From: Drosophila persimilis
Taxonomy: Eukaryota > Arthropoda > Insecta > Diptera > Drosophilidae
Assembly: GCF_003286085.1 (NCBI RefSeq)
Contig: NW_020825353.1
Span: 744,001 to 808,000, forward strand
Direction: 5' to 3'
Length of the DNA stretch: 64,000 bases
The translations under genes were made by a program, and so were the position numbers. Below are positions 13,312 to 26,262 of this stretch, piece after piece. The stretch's first letter is position 1; each line of letters opens with the position of its first letter. Under the pieces are notes generated by a model, which saw only the letters and a list, made by a program, of their open reading frames with translations, made no database searches and was not told the DNA's origin.

Positions 13312-14089
13312 AGTGGAATTTCCATATAAAATAATTTTTCAATTATGCAGAAGAGTACCGGAACGGAAAAAGGGGAAGAGGAATGGACGGGAAAGCAGCA
13401 AAGGACCGAAAGGAAAGGAACGGAACGGCACGGCATGGTACGGGAGCGAAATGAGACAAACGCTTTGGATTCCAACTGGTTTTGCCACTTGGCAACGGCT
13501 GTTGCAACACTCTCATGTGGTGCAGCCAGTGGCTGCCAAAGGGCAGACCCCGTAGAAGCTGCAACAGATATGTTGATGGCGTCATGTAATGAAGTTTTAA
13601 ATGAAGTGCGACAGCAGCCGCACACACACACACACACACAGTCTGGCCTCCTGTTAAGGCACAACACGGGGGCACCAACTGCGGCGCGACATTTTGTGGC
13701 AATAACGTTGATGATGATGGCAGGGGACGGAGGCCACACACACACACACACACACACAGATGGCCCAACTATTGCCAAAAATGTTGGCAGAAAGTGTCGC
13801 CAAACGAACTCCGAGCTCCAACTGCATTTGGGGAATGCCAAAAGCCTGCCACTTGCCCTCTTCTGTGACGGGGGGGGGGGGGGGGGGGGGGGGAGCTCTA
13901 TAGTGTCTGGTCTGCCTTCTGTTGCACTTTGTGTTTGCTGTTCAGCGAGCTGTCAACGTTGCTACTTCATATTGTTGCCGTTTCTCTCGCTTTTCGGGGG
14001 ATACGTAAACGCTTGCCCCGAAAGGAAATTGCATTACGGTTTGATGATGGAAGAGAGAGGCACCTCTGGGTGGAACAAGCACTGAGTGC

Positions 14090-14117
14090 AACTCACAGTG
14101 TGGCTTAGCTGTGGCGA
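14090..14117 (+). repeat. 30-bp motif, copy D
   Basis: CTCACAGTGTGGCTTAGC followed by TGTGGCGAAAAAC. It is preceded by GTGCAA, as in the inverted copy. Confidence 0.5.
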
Positions 14118-14120
14118 AAA

Positions 14121-17100
14121 ACTCTCATTGAGAGGCCTCTCAGAACCCTGGGTGGCACAACTTCAGCCTCTTGAGAGTCGAGTACTGAACGATTGCACTT
14201 CATTTGGAGGTCCTCGGATGGTGGTGCTGCTGCTGTCATTAATTACGGATATCAATCAGAAACAGAGACAAATCGGTGTCAATGAATCGGGGAGCCCAAC
14301 ACCCGTCACACAATTTTTGAATAATTTGGCTTCACGCTTTTTGATCAGGGAATAACCGATGATGAAGAGCGATCAAAACAGTTTAAAGACCTATCGAATG
14401 CTCGACGCCAAAGCCGATGGTTATGTAAGCGGAAACATCTGCATAAATAATAGATGGGGGGGGGGGCAGAGGGGCTGCGCGGCACCGGCTTTGATCTCTC
14501 CCTGAGAGCGCCAATTTGTGGGCCTTTTGGGTGCCAAGCGAACTCCAATCAAGCTGCTGCTGGCTCCCCTCCCTCCTCCTCCCCCTCCCTCTCTCTCTCG
14601 TCGTTTCAAAGGGGAAAAATGCCGCTGTACAACAAACATTTCTTTCTGTTTCTATTCTGTTACCAGTGAAAAGTTTTCCAAAAAGATAAGCAAAATAGTT
14701 GGCAAACGCAGTCGGAAAAGTTCATTCTTTTGGCACCTGTTTACCCCCCCACCACCCACCACCCAACAAAAAAAAAAATAATAATAATATAAATAATAAT
14801 TACCCCCCCTCCCGGCGGCAACCAAAACAAACTGCAGTTTTCCCGCCGCTGATTTGTTACTCACGAAAATTTCGTTATCAAAATTTATGTCGAAAAGTTT
14901 TTGCACGGGCGGGGAGGGGCGGGAGGGGGGGGAGACGTTTTCTAGGAGCTACTGCCACGGACCAGACCTCTTTTCATAACTCAAATTAATGCTTATTAAT
15001 TTTTATTGCCATTATTTGTGGCACCATAATTAATTGTCTATTTGGTATTTGGTATTTTTATTGCCCCCGAAACTCCACGAAAAGGTGCCAACTAAATGAA
15101 TTCGTTTCTTTCTTCTTTCTGGTTTCTCGGGCGTGTTTTTGTATCTGGTTTTATATGCAAATGGGATTTATTGAGAAATTATAGAGCATTCATTGCGGCA
15201 TATATTTGCATTTAGAGTGGAGGTTTTTTTTTTTGTGTTAATCTCTTAGCTGAGGTTTTTTCTCTATTATTTGTACGTATATACTACGAAAACTTTGAGT
15301 TAATATTGGCTTTTTAATAATTTTTTAAGTCTCACATTTAAAAATTTGAATTTTATCCCATAATTTGTATATTTTCAAAGTGTATTATCAAAAAGCCCTA
15401 GCAGGCATTATAGGGTTAAAGAGAGAGAGCGCGCGCGAATGGCGCGAGATCTAAAGGGAACGAAACGGGCAAAGCAATAGAATCGATCCCGCAAGAGAGA
15501 GCGCATGGATGGAGTGGAATGAAACGAACAAGCTGTCGGAGAGCAGATCGGATTGGATGTCCCGCTCTAGCCAACGGCTGGAGAGTGGAGAAAATCATGC
15601 TCTCAATTAGTCACACTCGCACGCACACTACAGTCGCGATTCACGTGATGCCATGCCTTACAAAAGGAGCATTTCGATAGTGAAACTGTGGAGAAACTCT
15701 AGATATAATTTTCTTTACAATAAATTGTCCAATCTGCCATTAAAATCTGCCATGGAAATCAGAGGCATTCCCAGTTTTATACTTTAATCGCATTTAGCAT
15801 TTTCTGTGTACTATTCTTATCAATCATTTCAGCTTGATTGGTTTTTCCATTGATTGGCAAATCCCATCCAATCCATCCATCTTCAACGGAGAAAAACAAG
15901 GACTAAAATTAATTAAACTAAAAGCGAGAGAGAGTGGCAGTGCCAGTGGCAGGGGCAGGGGCAGTGGCAGTGGCAGTGCTAATCACTTAATTACATGCCT
16001 CAATCGCCAGATGGTTTTTCCCAACGCCGGCTGTCTCCGTGCATATTTATAATTTGAAATTAAACTTGAACGACAAGTCCGAGCCACGCGTGAGAGATCC
16101 ATTGAGCCCGAAACAACGGCGAACCAATCAATCAAAGAGAGAGCCAACGGGAGCAGGGTCCCTCTGGACCCTTTTGGGGGTCCTCGCCGCTTGATTACCG
16201 TTCAAAATTGATTGATTAAATGCCATTGTCAACCACCGTCCGTCCCCTCATTCTGCCGCTGTCTGCCGCTGTCTGCCGCTGCTGCCCCGATCCCCGAGAG
16301 CTGCTGTCAGCGCTTTTGTCAAACGTCTGCGGGTAATCCCCCCGAGGAGGGTCTCTGTCGCTGTCTCTGTCTCTGCAGCTGGATCTGGAGCTGGATCTGG
16401 AGCTGGATCTGGAGCTGGAGATGCCGCAGGATGCTGGAGAATGCTGCAGAGTGCACGAAAAAAACACATGCTAGCGTTTTAATTTAATTACTTACAGTAT
16501 TTCTGAGAGCAGAGACACTCCTACGGATGCGCATTCGAAATTGATTAATAAAGACGCGTTCACACGTCACGACTTGACAAGGGTTCCCGTCCCCTCCAGG
16601 ACACCCCAGCCAGATGGAGTGTCTCCTGTTTGACGTTTTTTTTTTTTTTCCTTGGGGTTGGATAATGAGGCAAAGAACTGCAGTAATTATGCTGTTCAAG
16701 GAGGTCCCTGCCACCCCAACCCATAAAATATTTGTAAGTGTCACTTTTGGGGCCTAAAATTAGGTTTATTCGCCCCATGGGGATGCGTAAAGAATGATAT
16801 TAATGAGTTGGGGGGGGGGGGATATTTGATGAAAAGTGTATTGCCAGTTCTTAAGACTCTCAAGATTGTGTGCTTTGGTGGGTTAAGAGTGGCTACAACC
16901 CTGGTTAAGGCCGACAGAGCTGTCATACCTGCGTAAGTGTTGTTTTTTTAGGTAAATATTGAAACATTCTGAATAGTTTAAGGGATTACCCAAAGCACGT
17001 TGCTGCTACCAGATAGAGCCATTCTTCAGGCATTCCCCATTCCATTCCATTCCATTCCATGCCGTTCCGTTACGTTCATTCCTCCACTGATGGGCCTCCA

Positions 17101-18204
17101 TCGTAAATCTCAACCAACTGTCAAGCGAACCGTTGTTCTATGGCACCAATTCAATGAGTGGCCTCTTCATAAATCTCGGCTCTGTGCCCCACACCCCACA
17201 CCCCACACGCCACTCTTGCCCAACGTGTGCTCTGCCGTTATCATTGGAGGCAGCTTGGTGTCCCCCTTTAATTGTCTTTAATTTAAGGTACAACCAAAAT
17301 TACAAAATCCAAAATCAGATTACTGCCAACAAAATATCGAATCTAATCGTTTCCACTAATCGTATCTTGGGTGTAATTACAATTAACTTTCGGGGGAGAA
17401 AAAGCAAACGAACAGAAAAGATAATGAAGTATTTCCACCTCTCCCTGTGTCTGTGTGTGTCTGTGTGGGGGGGGGTATTGCAGGTGGAGAAATCTAACGT
17501 TAAATGTTGGTTGTTGGTTTCCCAATTCTTTTTTTTTCGGGCTATCGGGTGGGTAATCAATCATTGTCAATGCCGCCTGTCAATGCTGCTGCCTGCCGCC
17601 TGCCGACTGCTGTGGCTGGATGGATGTCCAGGCAAGGGGTGGAGAAAAACTTAAATTACAGACTGGGAAAGCCCAGGGAAAACATGGAAAACGCTGCCGC
17701 CTCTAGAACTAGGGCAGAACGCATGGGAAACTAATAAAAATCAAAATGAAATCAAATTAAATAAACAGGAAAAACAGGAAAATAGAATGCGAATGGGGCA
17801 ACAATAAAGCCGAAAGCAATTACAACAACAAAAGACAGGCAGACAGACAGACAGACCGAACGATAAAGGACCTTCACAGAAGAAAGGAGGAGCGAAAAAT
17901 TTAAGAAGTCGATGGAGGACACCCAAGCACCAAGCACCACAGACACAATGAAAATTTTCGAGCCCACAAGTGGAAAAGAGGGGAAAAGTCTCAAAGGGCG
18001 CCCGGCAGAAGGCTGAAAGGGAAAGGAAAGCCCACACAGAGCGAGAGAGGGTGATAGAGAGTGAGGAAGGAAATGCCATTATGACGTAAATGTGCTAAAA
18101 TAAAACAACATGGCGGACAAGAACCCGGCCAACAAACACGATGACGATGACGACAGGACGACAGGACGAAGCGTGTCGAAAGCCAGCCCCCCCGCCAACA
18201 AATG

Positions 18205-18239
<35 letters not shown>

Positions 18240-21200
18240 GGGGGGGGGGTTCTAATGTCAAAGTCAATCTTAGGAAAAACGCGTAGCGCATAAACATACA
18301 ACAAAAGTAGAGGAAACGCCAGCGAAGAGCAGCAGGAAAGCCATGAGAAAAGTTAACCAAGAAAAAAAAAAACAAGAAGGAAAACCCCGAGCACAAAAAA
18401 AGGAAAGCACGGAAAAGCCAAAAGGAAAGCCACCCCCGAATTTTCAGACCGGGCGGGTAGCCGGAACAAACGACAACTCGATTTTTCTTTCTGGCATAAG
18501 AAAAATTGCCGAAAATTAAAGCAAAAAAAAAAAAAAAAAAGGAAAAACAATTTTCTCCAAACTTTTCTCTCTCGCTCTCTGTTAGGGTTAGGAAAATCTT
18601 TGGAGACCAAAAAGAAAAATTGTTTAAAATGCGAAATGAAGATGGAAAAATGTTAAACACGTTTTGGAATTGTTTTGGTCTCTTTTTCTTGTCGGCTTTT
18701 TGTTTCGTCGTGTCATTTTGTGTGATTTGTCTGCCAGGTGGCAAAAGGTGGGCAAAAGAGAAGAAAAACGACCAAATCGTAGCAAAATATTGCAACAGGA
18801 ATCGAAAGACCAACAAACCAAAAGTTCAAGGATAAAGTTGAAAAGTTTTCGTCGGGGTATGCCATGATTTGTTGCTGGGGAACTGTGATGCTCTCGCTGC
18901 GTCTCAATTCTTAACGAATAATATTATTTAAAGATACAATTCAGAGGAAAACGCTTGAATACAGTGAATCCTCAGAGAAAAAAAGCCCCCTAGTCAATAA
19001 GGAACTCTAAAGCACGTTCAGGAATCGGGTTTTATAAGGAATACACTCCATAGAGCCAGGAAGAAGCCCAGATCTTATAGTCTAGATTACAAATTTCGTG
19101 GAAATATCTCTTTTGAACAATAGTCGCAGAATTTAATTATATTTTCATGAATTTCACATGGACTTTGAGTACATGAAAACCATTAGAGACCTCAAAGACC
19201 TCTATAATGCAAAATTTCAAAGCCATTTTCACATAGAAAAATTAGTTGGAAGACCATATACCAAGCATCGTAGACTTCCCATACAATCTCATCGAAATAT
19301 TTTCAATTGCAGTTCAGTTCTCATAGAACAATCCACTGGAATACCCCCAGAATTCTCTCCTCTACAGCTCCAGGAGCTCAAGACACGAAATTTCGTCAAG
19401 ATATCTCCTAGAGAAGCTTAGTTCTCATAGAACAATGAGCTCAAAACCCATTCGAATCGTCTACATTCCAGGAGGAACATCTAGGAACACTTTATGCCTG
19501 TATTGGGTCTTTGATTCTTTATGCTCTTCATTTCGAAAATAAAGGCGTAACAAATTTACGGCTATACCCTTTCCTGCCAAGGTTATGGCAACAACAACAA
19601 CAACAACAACAACAGCCAAACACTAGACCAAAGCGTCGTCTGCGGCATCCACGGCGTCTACGGCTCGCTCTCTCTGGAGTCGTCCCCTCTCCAGTCCCTG
19701 GCACTCTCCTTTCTTCTTTCTCTCTTCGCTCGCCTCTCTTGTTGTGGCGCTCTCTCCCCCGCAAGGATTTTCCCTTTTTTTTTTTCCTGCAGTCGACACT
19801 TTGGGGGTTGGTTAGATAAAATGTGGAAATTGTTGAAAATGCTGGGCTGCCTTTGCCGACTGCCACCGACTGCCACCGCCTGCTGCATCGTTATGTGGGC
19901 GCCCCGGGTCGACGGACTTGGATGCCGCCGCTACTTTTGGGGGTGGTTGGTGGAAGGTGGAAGGTGCGAGACGTCGACTACGTCTATGGCTGTTTTCACT
20001 CCATGTCCATGTCCATGTCCTTGCCGCTTGGCTCTGGCTCTGGCTTTGCCTCTGCTCTCTCCTCTCTCCTCTCCTCTCCTCTCTTCCCTCTTCTGGCAGG
20101 CATTTTCAAAAATTTCCTTCTTTATTTTCCTTTTACTTGTGCTGTTTTTTTTTGTATTTTTGGGGGGAAAACTCTGCAAAAATAACAACAATTTTGCCAC
20201 TCATAAAAAGCGGCGGGAGATGCAGCAGAGGCAGCGGCAAAAGGGGGGTGGGGGGGGTCAGGGAAAACCGTCAGAGGAAGTTGGAAATTTGAACTTGGGC
20301 TTGTGATGTATGTCCCAATGTCCCAATGTCTATGGGGGAGACCCAAAAACTGCCAATGTGGCCGACCACTGCGGCAGAGTAGAGTCCCCGTCCCCACCCC
20401 CACCCCCACCCCCAAAAGACAGGGGCAGCTGCTGCTGTTGGCCAAAAAATGAAAATGGCAGACGGTAAGCGATGGATGGATGGATGGATGGATGGACGGA
20501 CGGACGGAAATAGCCATCACGAAAGGAGAACTGTGTACCGAGTGGCTGGGTAGTTTGACCTCTCCTTTTACACCCCCTCACCGCCCTCACCCCCCCATCC
20601 TTGTGGCCATCACTGGAGAGCCGGTGAAAGTTGCCCTTGAATGGTGTTTTCTGGATTATGGTACTTCTGTTTGCTATGGCCAGGCTCTTGCCTCCTGCCG
20701 CTCTCTGTCTAGGAATCACACTCGTGCCTCTTCCCTTGCCCTCCTGCAATTGAGTTTTCGGGGGTTCGGTATTTGAAACCAAATTGAAGTCAATAAACAG
20801 AAGTCCAGAAAGGAAACACTAAAGGCAATCGCACTCGTACAATACTCGTACAAGTATGCACGAGAAATCATAACAAGAAAGCTGTGAAGCAGGAAAGCCA
20901 GTAGGCATTTCATGAGGCGAATATTTGTATATTGGGCAGACCATTTTTGAACTAGTTCTGTTGCTCCAAACGATGTCATTGGGAGCCATCGAAATGGAAT
21001 GTGCGACAGGACTTCAGGAACAGTTTTGAATGTGGTTCCGTGCCGAAGAGCAAGCGCTTCGATTGTTCTGCTACCATCTGATTCTTGTTTGAGTTTGAGG
21101 GCAGGACAGTGCACCAATCAGCACTTTCGGATGAGCGGAATATTCCAGACAAAGAAATAAAGCGGACAAAATGATGACTGTTTTTTCTGGCTCTTACATG

Positions 21201-21240
21201 TGATGATTAGTGAAGTATCTAAACTTTTCCCAGTCACAAA
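14121..21240. other. Non-coding stretch, no supported gene
   Basis: Open frames here coincide with simple repeats or lack ATG starts and splice context. Notable content: an interrupted G run (about 14456-14466), a GGCAGT array (about 15944-15976), a 12-bp CTGGATCTGGAG array (about 16378-16410), a CCATT array (about 17036-17060), a GT run (18202-18249), an A run (18522-18540), CAA repeats (about 19588-19614), a TCCATG array (about 20003-20018), a CCCCCA array (about 20393-20413) and GATG repeats (about 20472-20505). Near 19316 and 19422 the words GTTCTCATAGAACAAT are repeated about 105 bp apart in sequence that reads like an old transposon remnant. Confidence 0.6.
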
Positions 21241-21269
21241 AAACGTAAGATATTTTCATATTATTCATA

Positions 21270-21420
21270 AAAAAATACTATGATACCGATTTAAAAATGG
21301 TGGCTGGTGGTAGGAAGGTGAATAATACTCTATAACCCATTCTAATGCCTACTAAATATTCAAAACAAAATTTCATAAAAATCGGTCGAGCCGCTTAGAA
21401 GGGATATGGGCTTTTTGTAC
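21270..21420 (+). repeat. Probable transposon remnant
   Basis: Contains AAATTTCATAAAAATCGG followed by TCGAGCCGCTTAGAAGG. Words of this kind are typical of degraded insect transposon copies. No open frame or terminal repeat is preserved, so the family cannot be named. Confidence 0.35.
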
Positions 21421-24400
21421 ATATTCCATTTATAGGAGGTTTCATTTCATTTGTCTAAAATAAGTCGGATATCATGAACTTTTTGGGCAATTATTTGCAA
21501 GTATTTGATATTTTTTATCTCTATTCCCACTAGCGTGAAATTACTAGCTTTCTTAGCAAATTTTTCTGGACATATTTTGAGTAGAAGCCATAATATCCAT
21601 GAGAATAATAATAATAAGCACTACTCAGACCTCTCAGATTTAATACCAAATTAAATAAAATACCCAAAAAACCACTTAATATTCCAAAGTAAACCATGAA
21701 ACATTTATAACCCAAAAGCCGAAAGTTCGTTCCTTGATTTATCAGCAAAAGACTTACCTTCAAATATGTGGCACTTAAGATCTGTTTCTTCACTTATTCT
21801 TTCATCGAATCCGCAATTATTAAACGACACTTAATCGTTTCGAATACGTTTGGGTTTATAGTTAGATATAGATATATTTATGTATATTTTTTTGGTTCGT
21901 ATACGTTTTGATTTGCTAGCACGGCACGGAACGGAATGGTTGCATTTTTGCGTATATTTTTTGGATGTTTCTACATCGAGTGTTTTCGTGTTTTTTCCTC
22001 TGTTTTTTTTTAATAGTAATTTTTCACATTTGATCTGAAAATATTTCAAATTAGTTATAGTTGGAGTGGGAAAGCAATTAAAATAAACCCCAAAGAGAAA
22101 GAGAGATGTGCCCATCCACGTGGCAGGCAGCAGACACACAAATGTGGGGCTCTTCGCGGGGGAGGGGGGGGCGGGACAGGTGTGGCGACCCAACAACTAA
22201 ATCAAATCCCAGCCAAATGCCAGGAATCCCTTGCCCTTCCTTTCCTTCGCTTGGCTAACTCTCAATGCGGCTCTGGGGCAAATATTTTAAATGCGCGCGA
22301 TTTTTGGCATGTTTTAGTGGCAGTTCCACGTTTTTGAATTGTTGCCCCCTGCCACGTGCCCCCCAAAAGCTCGTTTCACTGACAATTTAATGCCAACAAA
22401 ATGCCGAAATATTTTCACCAAATAAAAGGACCAAGGACCAAGGACCACCAACCAGAAACACAGACAAAACAAAAAGTTAACGTGAAAAAAAGTTGTTTGT
22501 AGTCGTAAAGCGTGTGTTAACCCTTTAAAAATCGCCCCCCCAAAAAAAGAGAAATGATAAAAAGTTGTTTCAAACAAAATTGAGGGATTTTTTTTGTGTC
22601 TAACGGGAAAGATATGTACGAGAATGGAGACATCAGTGGCGTTTATGTCTGAAAGCACACGACTGGAATTTAAACAGAAATATAAATAGAAACAATCTCC
22701 GGGAGAGCGAGTCTTGAGATATGCGAGGATCCATGCTTTGTTTAGCCGGAGATTCTTGATATTTTTCAAAAATATCTAGCCTTAAACATTGTAGTAATTG
22801 TGGTATTTGCCTTGAAAACATTTCTTCACTTATCACAAAAGCATTCCCTGATCATTTTGCATAATTTACAAGCACCATCGTGCCCACACATGGGTTAAGC
22901 CCTGCCATTGCCAGTCCAACCTCCCCCTTAGCCCTGGGCGGTGGGCCCTGTGCCCTGTGCCCTGGACCTGGACCTGGTCTGATATGGATGCGTGTGTTCG
23001 TTGCCGTTTCGCCCATGCCTAGATATCCAGTCCCAGAGCTCCAGACAAACTCAATTAGAGAAACGCAGACAGAAGCCCCCCCCGGTACCCGGTACCCGGA
23101 ACCCGTAACCCGCAACACGGAACACGGAACGAACGGGCGAAAGTTGAGTGTTACTTTTGACTGCTCTACGACATGCGAATCCGAATCCGAATGCCAATCC
23201 GAGTGCGACTCGAGTCCAAGGAAACTCTCGTGCGACTGCAGACTCCTTTTTAGTATAAATTTATGAAATTAAAGCTGAGTCGGGGGGAGGTCGGAAAAGC
23301 AGCAGCCGGCAAAAAGCTGCACAAAAAAGTATCTAGATACTAGAGATACAAAAGCAAGAACAACTACGTCTGGCTTGTAAAACTCGTCTCGTAAAATATA
23401 CAAAAACAAAACAGAGAACAGCAGAGAGAGAAAAAAAGTAAACGAAAACGCAACAAAAACAAGAAGAGACCAGCTTTCGAGAGTCGAAGATTGAGATACC
23501 CTTGCGAAAATACATACGTTTCTAGGAAATATATAGAAAGGCCAATTCTGCGAAATCCGATTTCAAAGTTTTGTTGGATTATATTGTTCCGAAAGGAAAC
23601 CATTGTTTGATACAGAGATCAGATTGAAATATATATACTTTTGCAGAGCTGACTATTTTTAGGCAATTTTAACAGTTCTCTTAGAATATCCTGAAAGAAT
23701 TTCCCATAAAGATGATACAACCCGTAATACATTAATCAGATATTGATATAATTTTGCTGAGTTTTCGCTGCAATTTGTTTCCTTTTGTTGGAGGGTTTTT
23801 CGGCCAATTTCAAATGAATATACGGCTTAAAAAATTTATAGAAATGGAGACTCCTGTGCTCCTGCTTCTGCTTTATTTTCTGCCTTACAAACATCTCCTA
23901 GTAACCATCATGGCCTATGTGTAAGCAAGGGTATCAAAAACTTGGCGTCGTCTGAGTTTTTAGCTCTTTTGCCTCTTGCTCTCTTTTGTGTCCCCCGCCG
24001 TTGCTTTGCGTTAGCTGCTGCTGTTGTTATTTTTCGCATTTTCAGACCGCCCCCCACCCCCCTCCCGGCTGGAAAATGTGAATGATTTTTCCTTTGCTTC
24101 ACTTTCATCAACAGCTGCGCTCGCACACAAATACACACACACATACCCCACACACACACACACATGCACACACACACATGCACTTAAAAAGAAAAGAGAA
24201 GCTTTACCGTTTTGCTTATCGATTTGGCTTTTGTTTGGTTTTTATGTTCTTTGCCGGCGGCCGGTCGTTTCGCAAATGCCGCCGAAAATGCAATCAAATG
24301 CAGTTTTTATATCAAAAGAAACTCCTACGCACACGCACACGCACACGCACACACACAAAAAAACATACACACTATGGCCACACTATCATACGCGACGACG

Positions 24401-24430
24401 CCGACGTCGACTGCGCTGCTAGCGTAGTAG
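21421..24430. other. Non-coding stretch, no supported gene
   Basis: AT-rich sequence without a credible exon. It holds a candidate inverted-repeat element (23496-23934, separate entry), a CA run (about 24123-24182) and a CACACG array (about 24326-24352). Confidence 0.6.
23496..23934. mobile_element. Possible INE/DINE-like remnant with 10-bp inverted ends
   Basis: ATACCCTTGC at 23496-23505 and its exact complement GCAAGGGTAT at 23925-23934 bracket 439 bp of AT-rich, non-coding sequence. A TACCCTTGC end is typical of INE-1/DINE-1 non-autonomous Helitron-like elements in Drosophila. The interior does not clearly match the part of that family I know, so the assignment is tentative; a chance 10-bp inverted repeat remains possible. 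Confidence 0.35.
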
Positions 24431-24890
24431 TCCGTTAATTAAACGCGCGATTCTCTGTTGTTTTTTTGTTTTTCTGACGTTTCTCGTTTTTCTTCTGCTT
24501 TTGTTATTGTTATTAACGCGTCGCACGCTTTGTTATCAGCATTCGTTGTCGCATTCATTCGCGTTTCGCATTCCGCGCGCTGCCACTGCCGCTGACGCTC
24601 TGCTTCCTCTGGCGTCTGCTCTTGATTTTTATGATGGGAAATTTTCTCCAAGTCGCTTTTCTGTGTGTTTCAGCCGCGCTATGTAGTTTTTCCGGTGATT
24701 TCCACTTCGAATCTGACATTTCTGGCGACTTTTCCAAGCGGCCGCCACCAGCGACGCGTTTTGTTTTGCAAAATCAAAGAGAGAGAGAGCGCGAGCCACA
24801 GAGAGAGAGAGAACAGCTGTGCGCCGGTCAGCAAGCTCGCGAAACGTTTTGGCAAATGGAACATTAACCAAACCACGTAAGGCGAACCAC
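24430..24890. promoter_or_regulatory. Candidate promoter or 5' UTR, CpG- and GAGA-rich
   Basis: This stretch differs from its flanks: many CG dinucleotides (GCGCGATT, AACGCGTCGC, TTCCGCGCGC, GCGGCCGC, CTCGCGAAACG), two GAGAGAGAG blocks (about 24779-24815, GAGA-factor-like sites), an AACAGCTGTG E-box (about 24813-24822), and read on the minus strand an A-rich, C/G-punctuated composition like fly 5' UTRs. No coding exon or splice partner is seen nearby, and the strand is not certain. If real, it would mark a transcription start of a large gene extending into the desert. Confidence 0.3.
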
Positions 24891-25771
24891 TAGAAACGTA
24901 ACGTAAGGGGGAAAAGAACGTTAGATTTGAATTTTTTTACGGAATTGAATGAAACTTTTGGGATTTAAATAGGATTTAATGAAATTTTAAATTAAAAAAA
25001 TAGAAAAGTAGAGACCATTCCTTGGTGATAATTTCAAAGATATTCCATATTTTTAGGCCCGAAACCGAATGAATCCCACTTTGGAATATGGAACACTCAA
25101 TGCGCAGGTCGTTCGCTCTCTCTTTCAGCTGTACTCTCTTTTCCATCTCTCGCAAGTACACAAAAACAAAAGTCATGAAAAGGGGGTTTGTTTTTCAAAA
25201 AGGGGGTTGCGTCCACCCCATCGGGTTGGCCCTACCAGTGTATATTGCTAATGGCAGAGACCAGACCATGAACCAAGAACCAACTGCCGGCCGGCCGGCC
25301 TAAAACAGTACAGAATGTGGTCGAGAGTCGTCGCAGCCAAGTGGCTACCTGAAGGGTCGAATTATGCCCCGTTCTTGGTCGTTGCTGTGTTGCTGTTGAC
25401 AAATGTTGAGCTGCATTTGGGGCTTTGGGGCAGGGAGGAGGGAGGAGTGGTTGCATGGCCAGGACATGCATTGGACATGAGGTTTAGGGTAATGGACTGG
25501 GAAGATAAAGGAACTGAGGGAGCTGAAGGAAGGGGGGAAATGTGTGGTTGCGAAAAGGAAAAGGAAACACTTCAGACATGGGTTGATGAGGCGATGATGG
25601 ATGGGCGGATTGATTGGTAAGCGGTAGATTCATTGATAGGTACATTTAGGAATATACTCGTACAAGGCATAGATAGTTATCTATAATTAAAAAGATCTTT
25701 CAATTCACGGCTTTCAATTTTGGAGAGTTATCAGGTCTCTCCCTGAAGAGAGTTGCCCTTAGGTGAGTTTT
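24891..25771. other. Non-coding stretch, no supported gene
   Basis: AT-rich up to about 25060, then more GC-rich. A short GGCCGGCC tandem lies at about 25286-25301. No splice-supported open frame is visible. Confidence 0.6.
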
Positions 25772-26262
25772 TTATACCCGATGCTCAAAGAGGTTTGGGG
25801 TATATTCGATTTGTGGGAGAACTGGGTACCCTTTAAACCCTTTAAGGTATAAATATGTACTTTTGATCAGCATCAATAGCCGAGTCGATATAGCCGAGTC
25901 TAATTATTTCTGTCTGTTCCGATGAGCGCCTACATCTCGGAGACTCTCCAGACTCCTGTGATATGTCACTGTTCCAAGTGTATTTCCAAATCTTGCCTCG
26001 CTCTGTGGCATCCAGAATTCTGAAAACGCAGAATCATTGAAAATTGCCATGTCTAGCTTAGATCAGACCGGTATTATAGCCAGGAGCAACAAATTAAGTT
26101 TCAGTGACTAGGAAACGTCCAGTCACGCGCTTACTCAATCTCTCTCTCTCTCACACTCACTCTTCCTCGTGCAGTGTGCGATATCTGGCGGAGGAGAGCG
26201 AGTATCGGGTATAACAGTAGAGCCGCGGCCCTTGCCGTCGGATCACTCTTTCTATTTCTCTC
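25772..26262 (+). mobile_element. Non-autonomous Helitron-like element (DINE-1/ISY/SGM type)
   Basis: Near-complete copy of a widespread Drosophila repeat. In order it has TATACCCGATGCTCAAAG, GGGGTATATTCGATTTGTGG, TTGATCAGCATCAATAGCC, GAGTCGATATAGCCGAGTC, TCTGTCTGTTC, GAGCGCCTACATCTC, CTCCTGTGATATGTCAC, TCTGTGGCATCCAGAATT, AAAACGCAGAATCATTGA, TATTATAGCCAGGAGCAA, a CTCTCTCTC tract with CACACTCACTCTTC, CTGGCGGAGGAGAGC, and an end TATCGGGTATAACAGTAGAG. These words are familiar from this family; it encodes no protein and moves in trans. The 5' TATACCCGAT and the TATCGGGTATA near the 3' end are inverted. Exact boundaries are uncertain by tens of bases. Confidence 0.75.

Larger units (their letters stand above)
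9976..14120. other. Non-coding stretch with a motif cluster and long simple repeats
   Basis: No supported gene. It holds five copies of a roughly 30-bp motif (separate entries), a GATGGC array (about 10523-10548), a CCAGAGACC-type array (about 10630-10675), a GGGGACTGGGGGGCT array (about 10915-10965), a CT run (about 11825-11850), a CCCCAGA array (about 12247-12272), a TG run of about 50 bases (13253-13305), two CA runs (13621-13641 and 13737-13757) and a 24-base G run (13870-13893). Confidence 0.6.

Noticed and set aside
12993..13841. 282-aa minus-strand open frame
   Set aside because: Much of it is Cys-Val and Thr-His runs from TG and CA microsatellites, with no splice or start support.
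9981..14117. tRNA genes at the TGGCTTAGC motif copies
   Set aside because: The A-box-like word is present, but no B-box (GGTTCGAATCC type), no cloverleaf pairing and no T-run terminator follow at the right distance.
18079..18816. 245-aa minus-strand open frame
   Set aside because: Built from poly-A/T and GT repeats (poly-Phe, Thr-His runs). No conserved look.
20716..21117. 133-aa minus-strand open frame near a repeat remnant
   Set aside because: It starts from TTG, has no splice partners, and shows no familiar motif.
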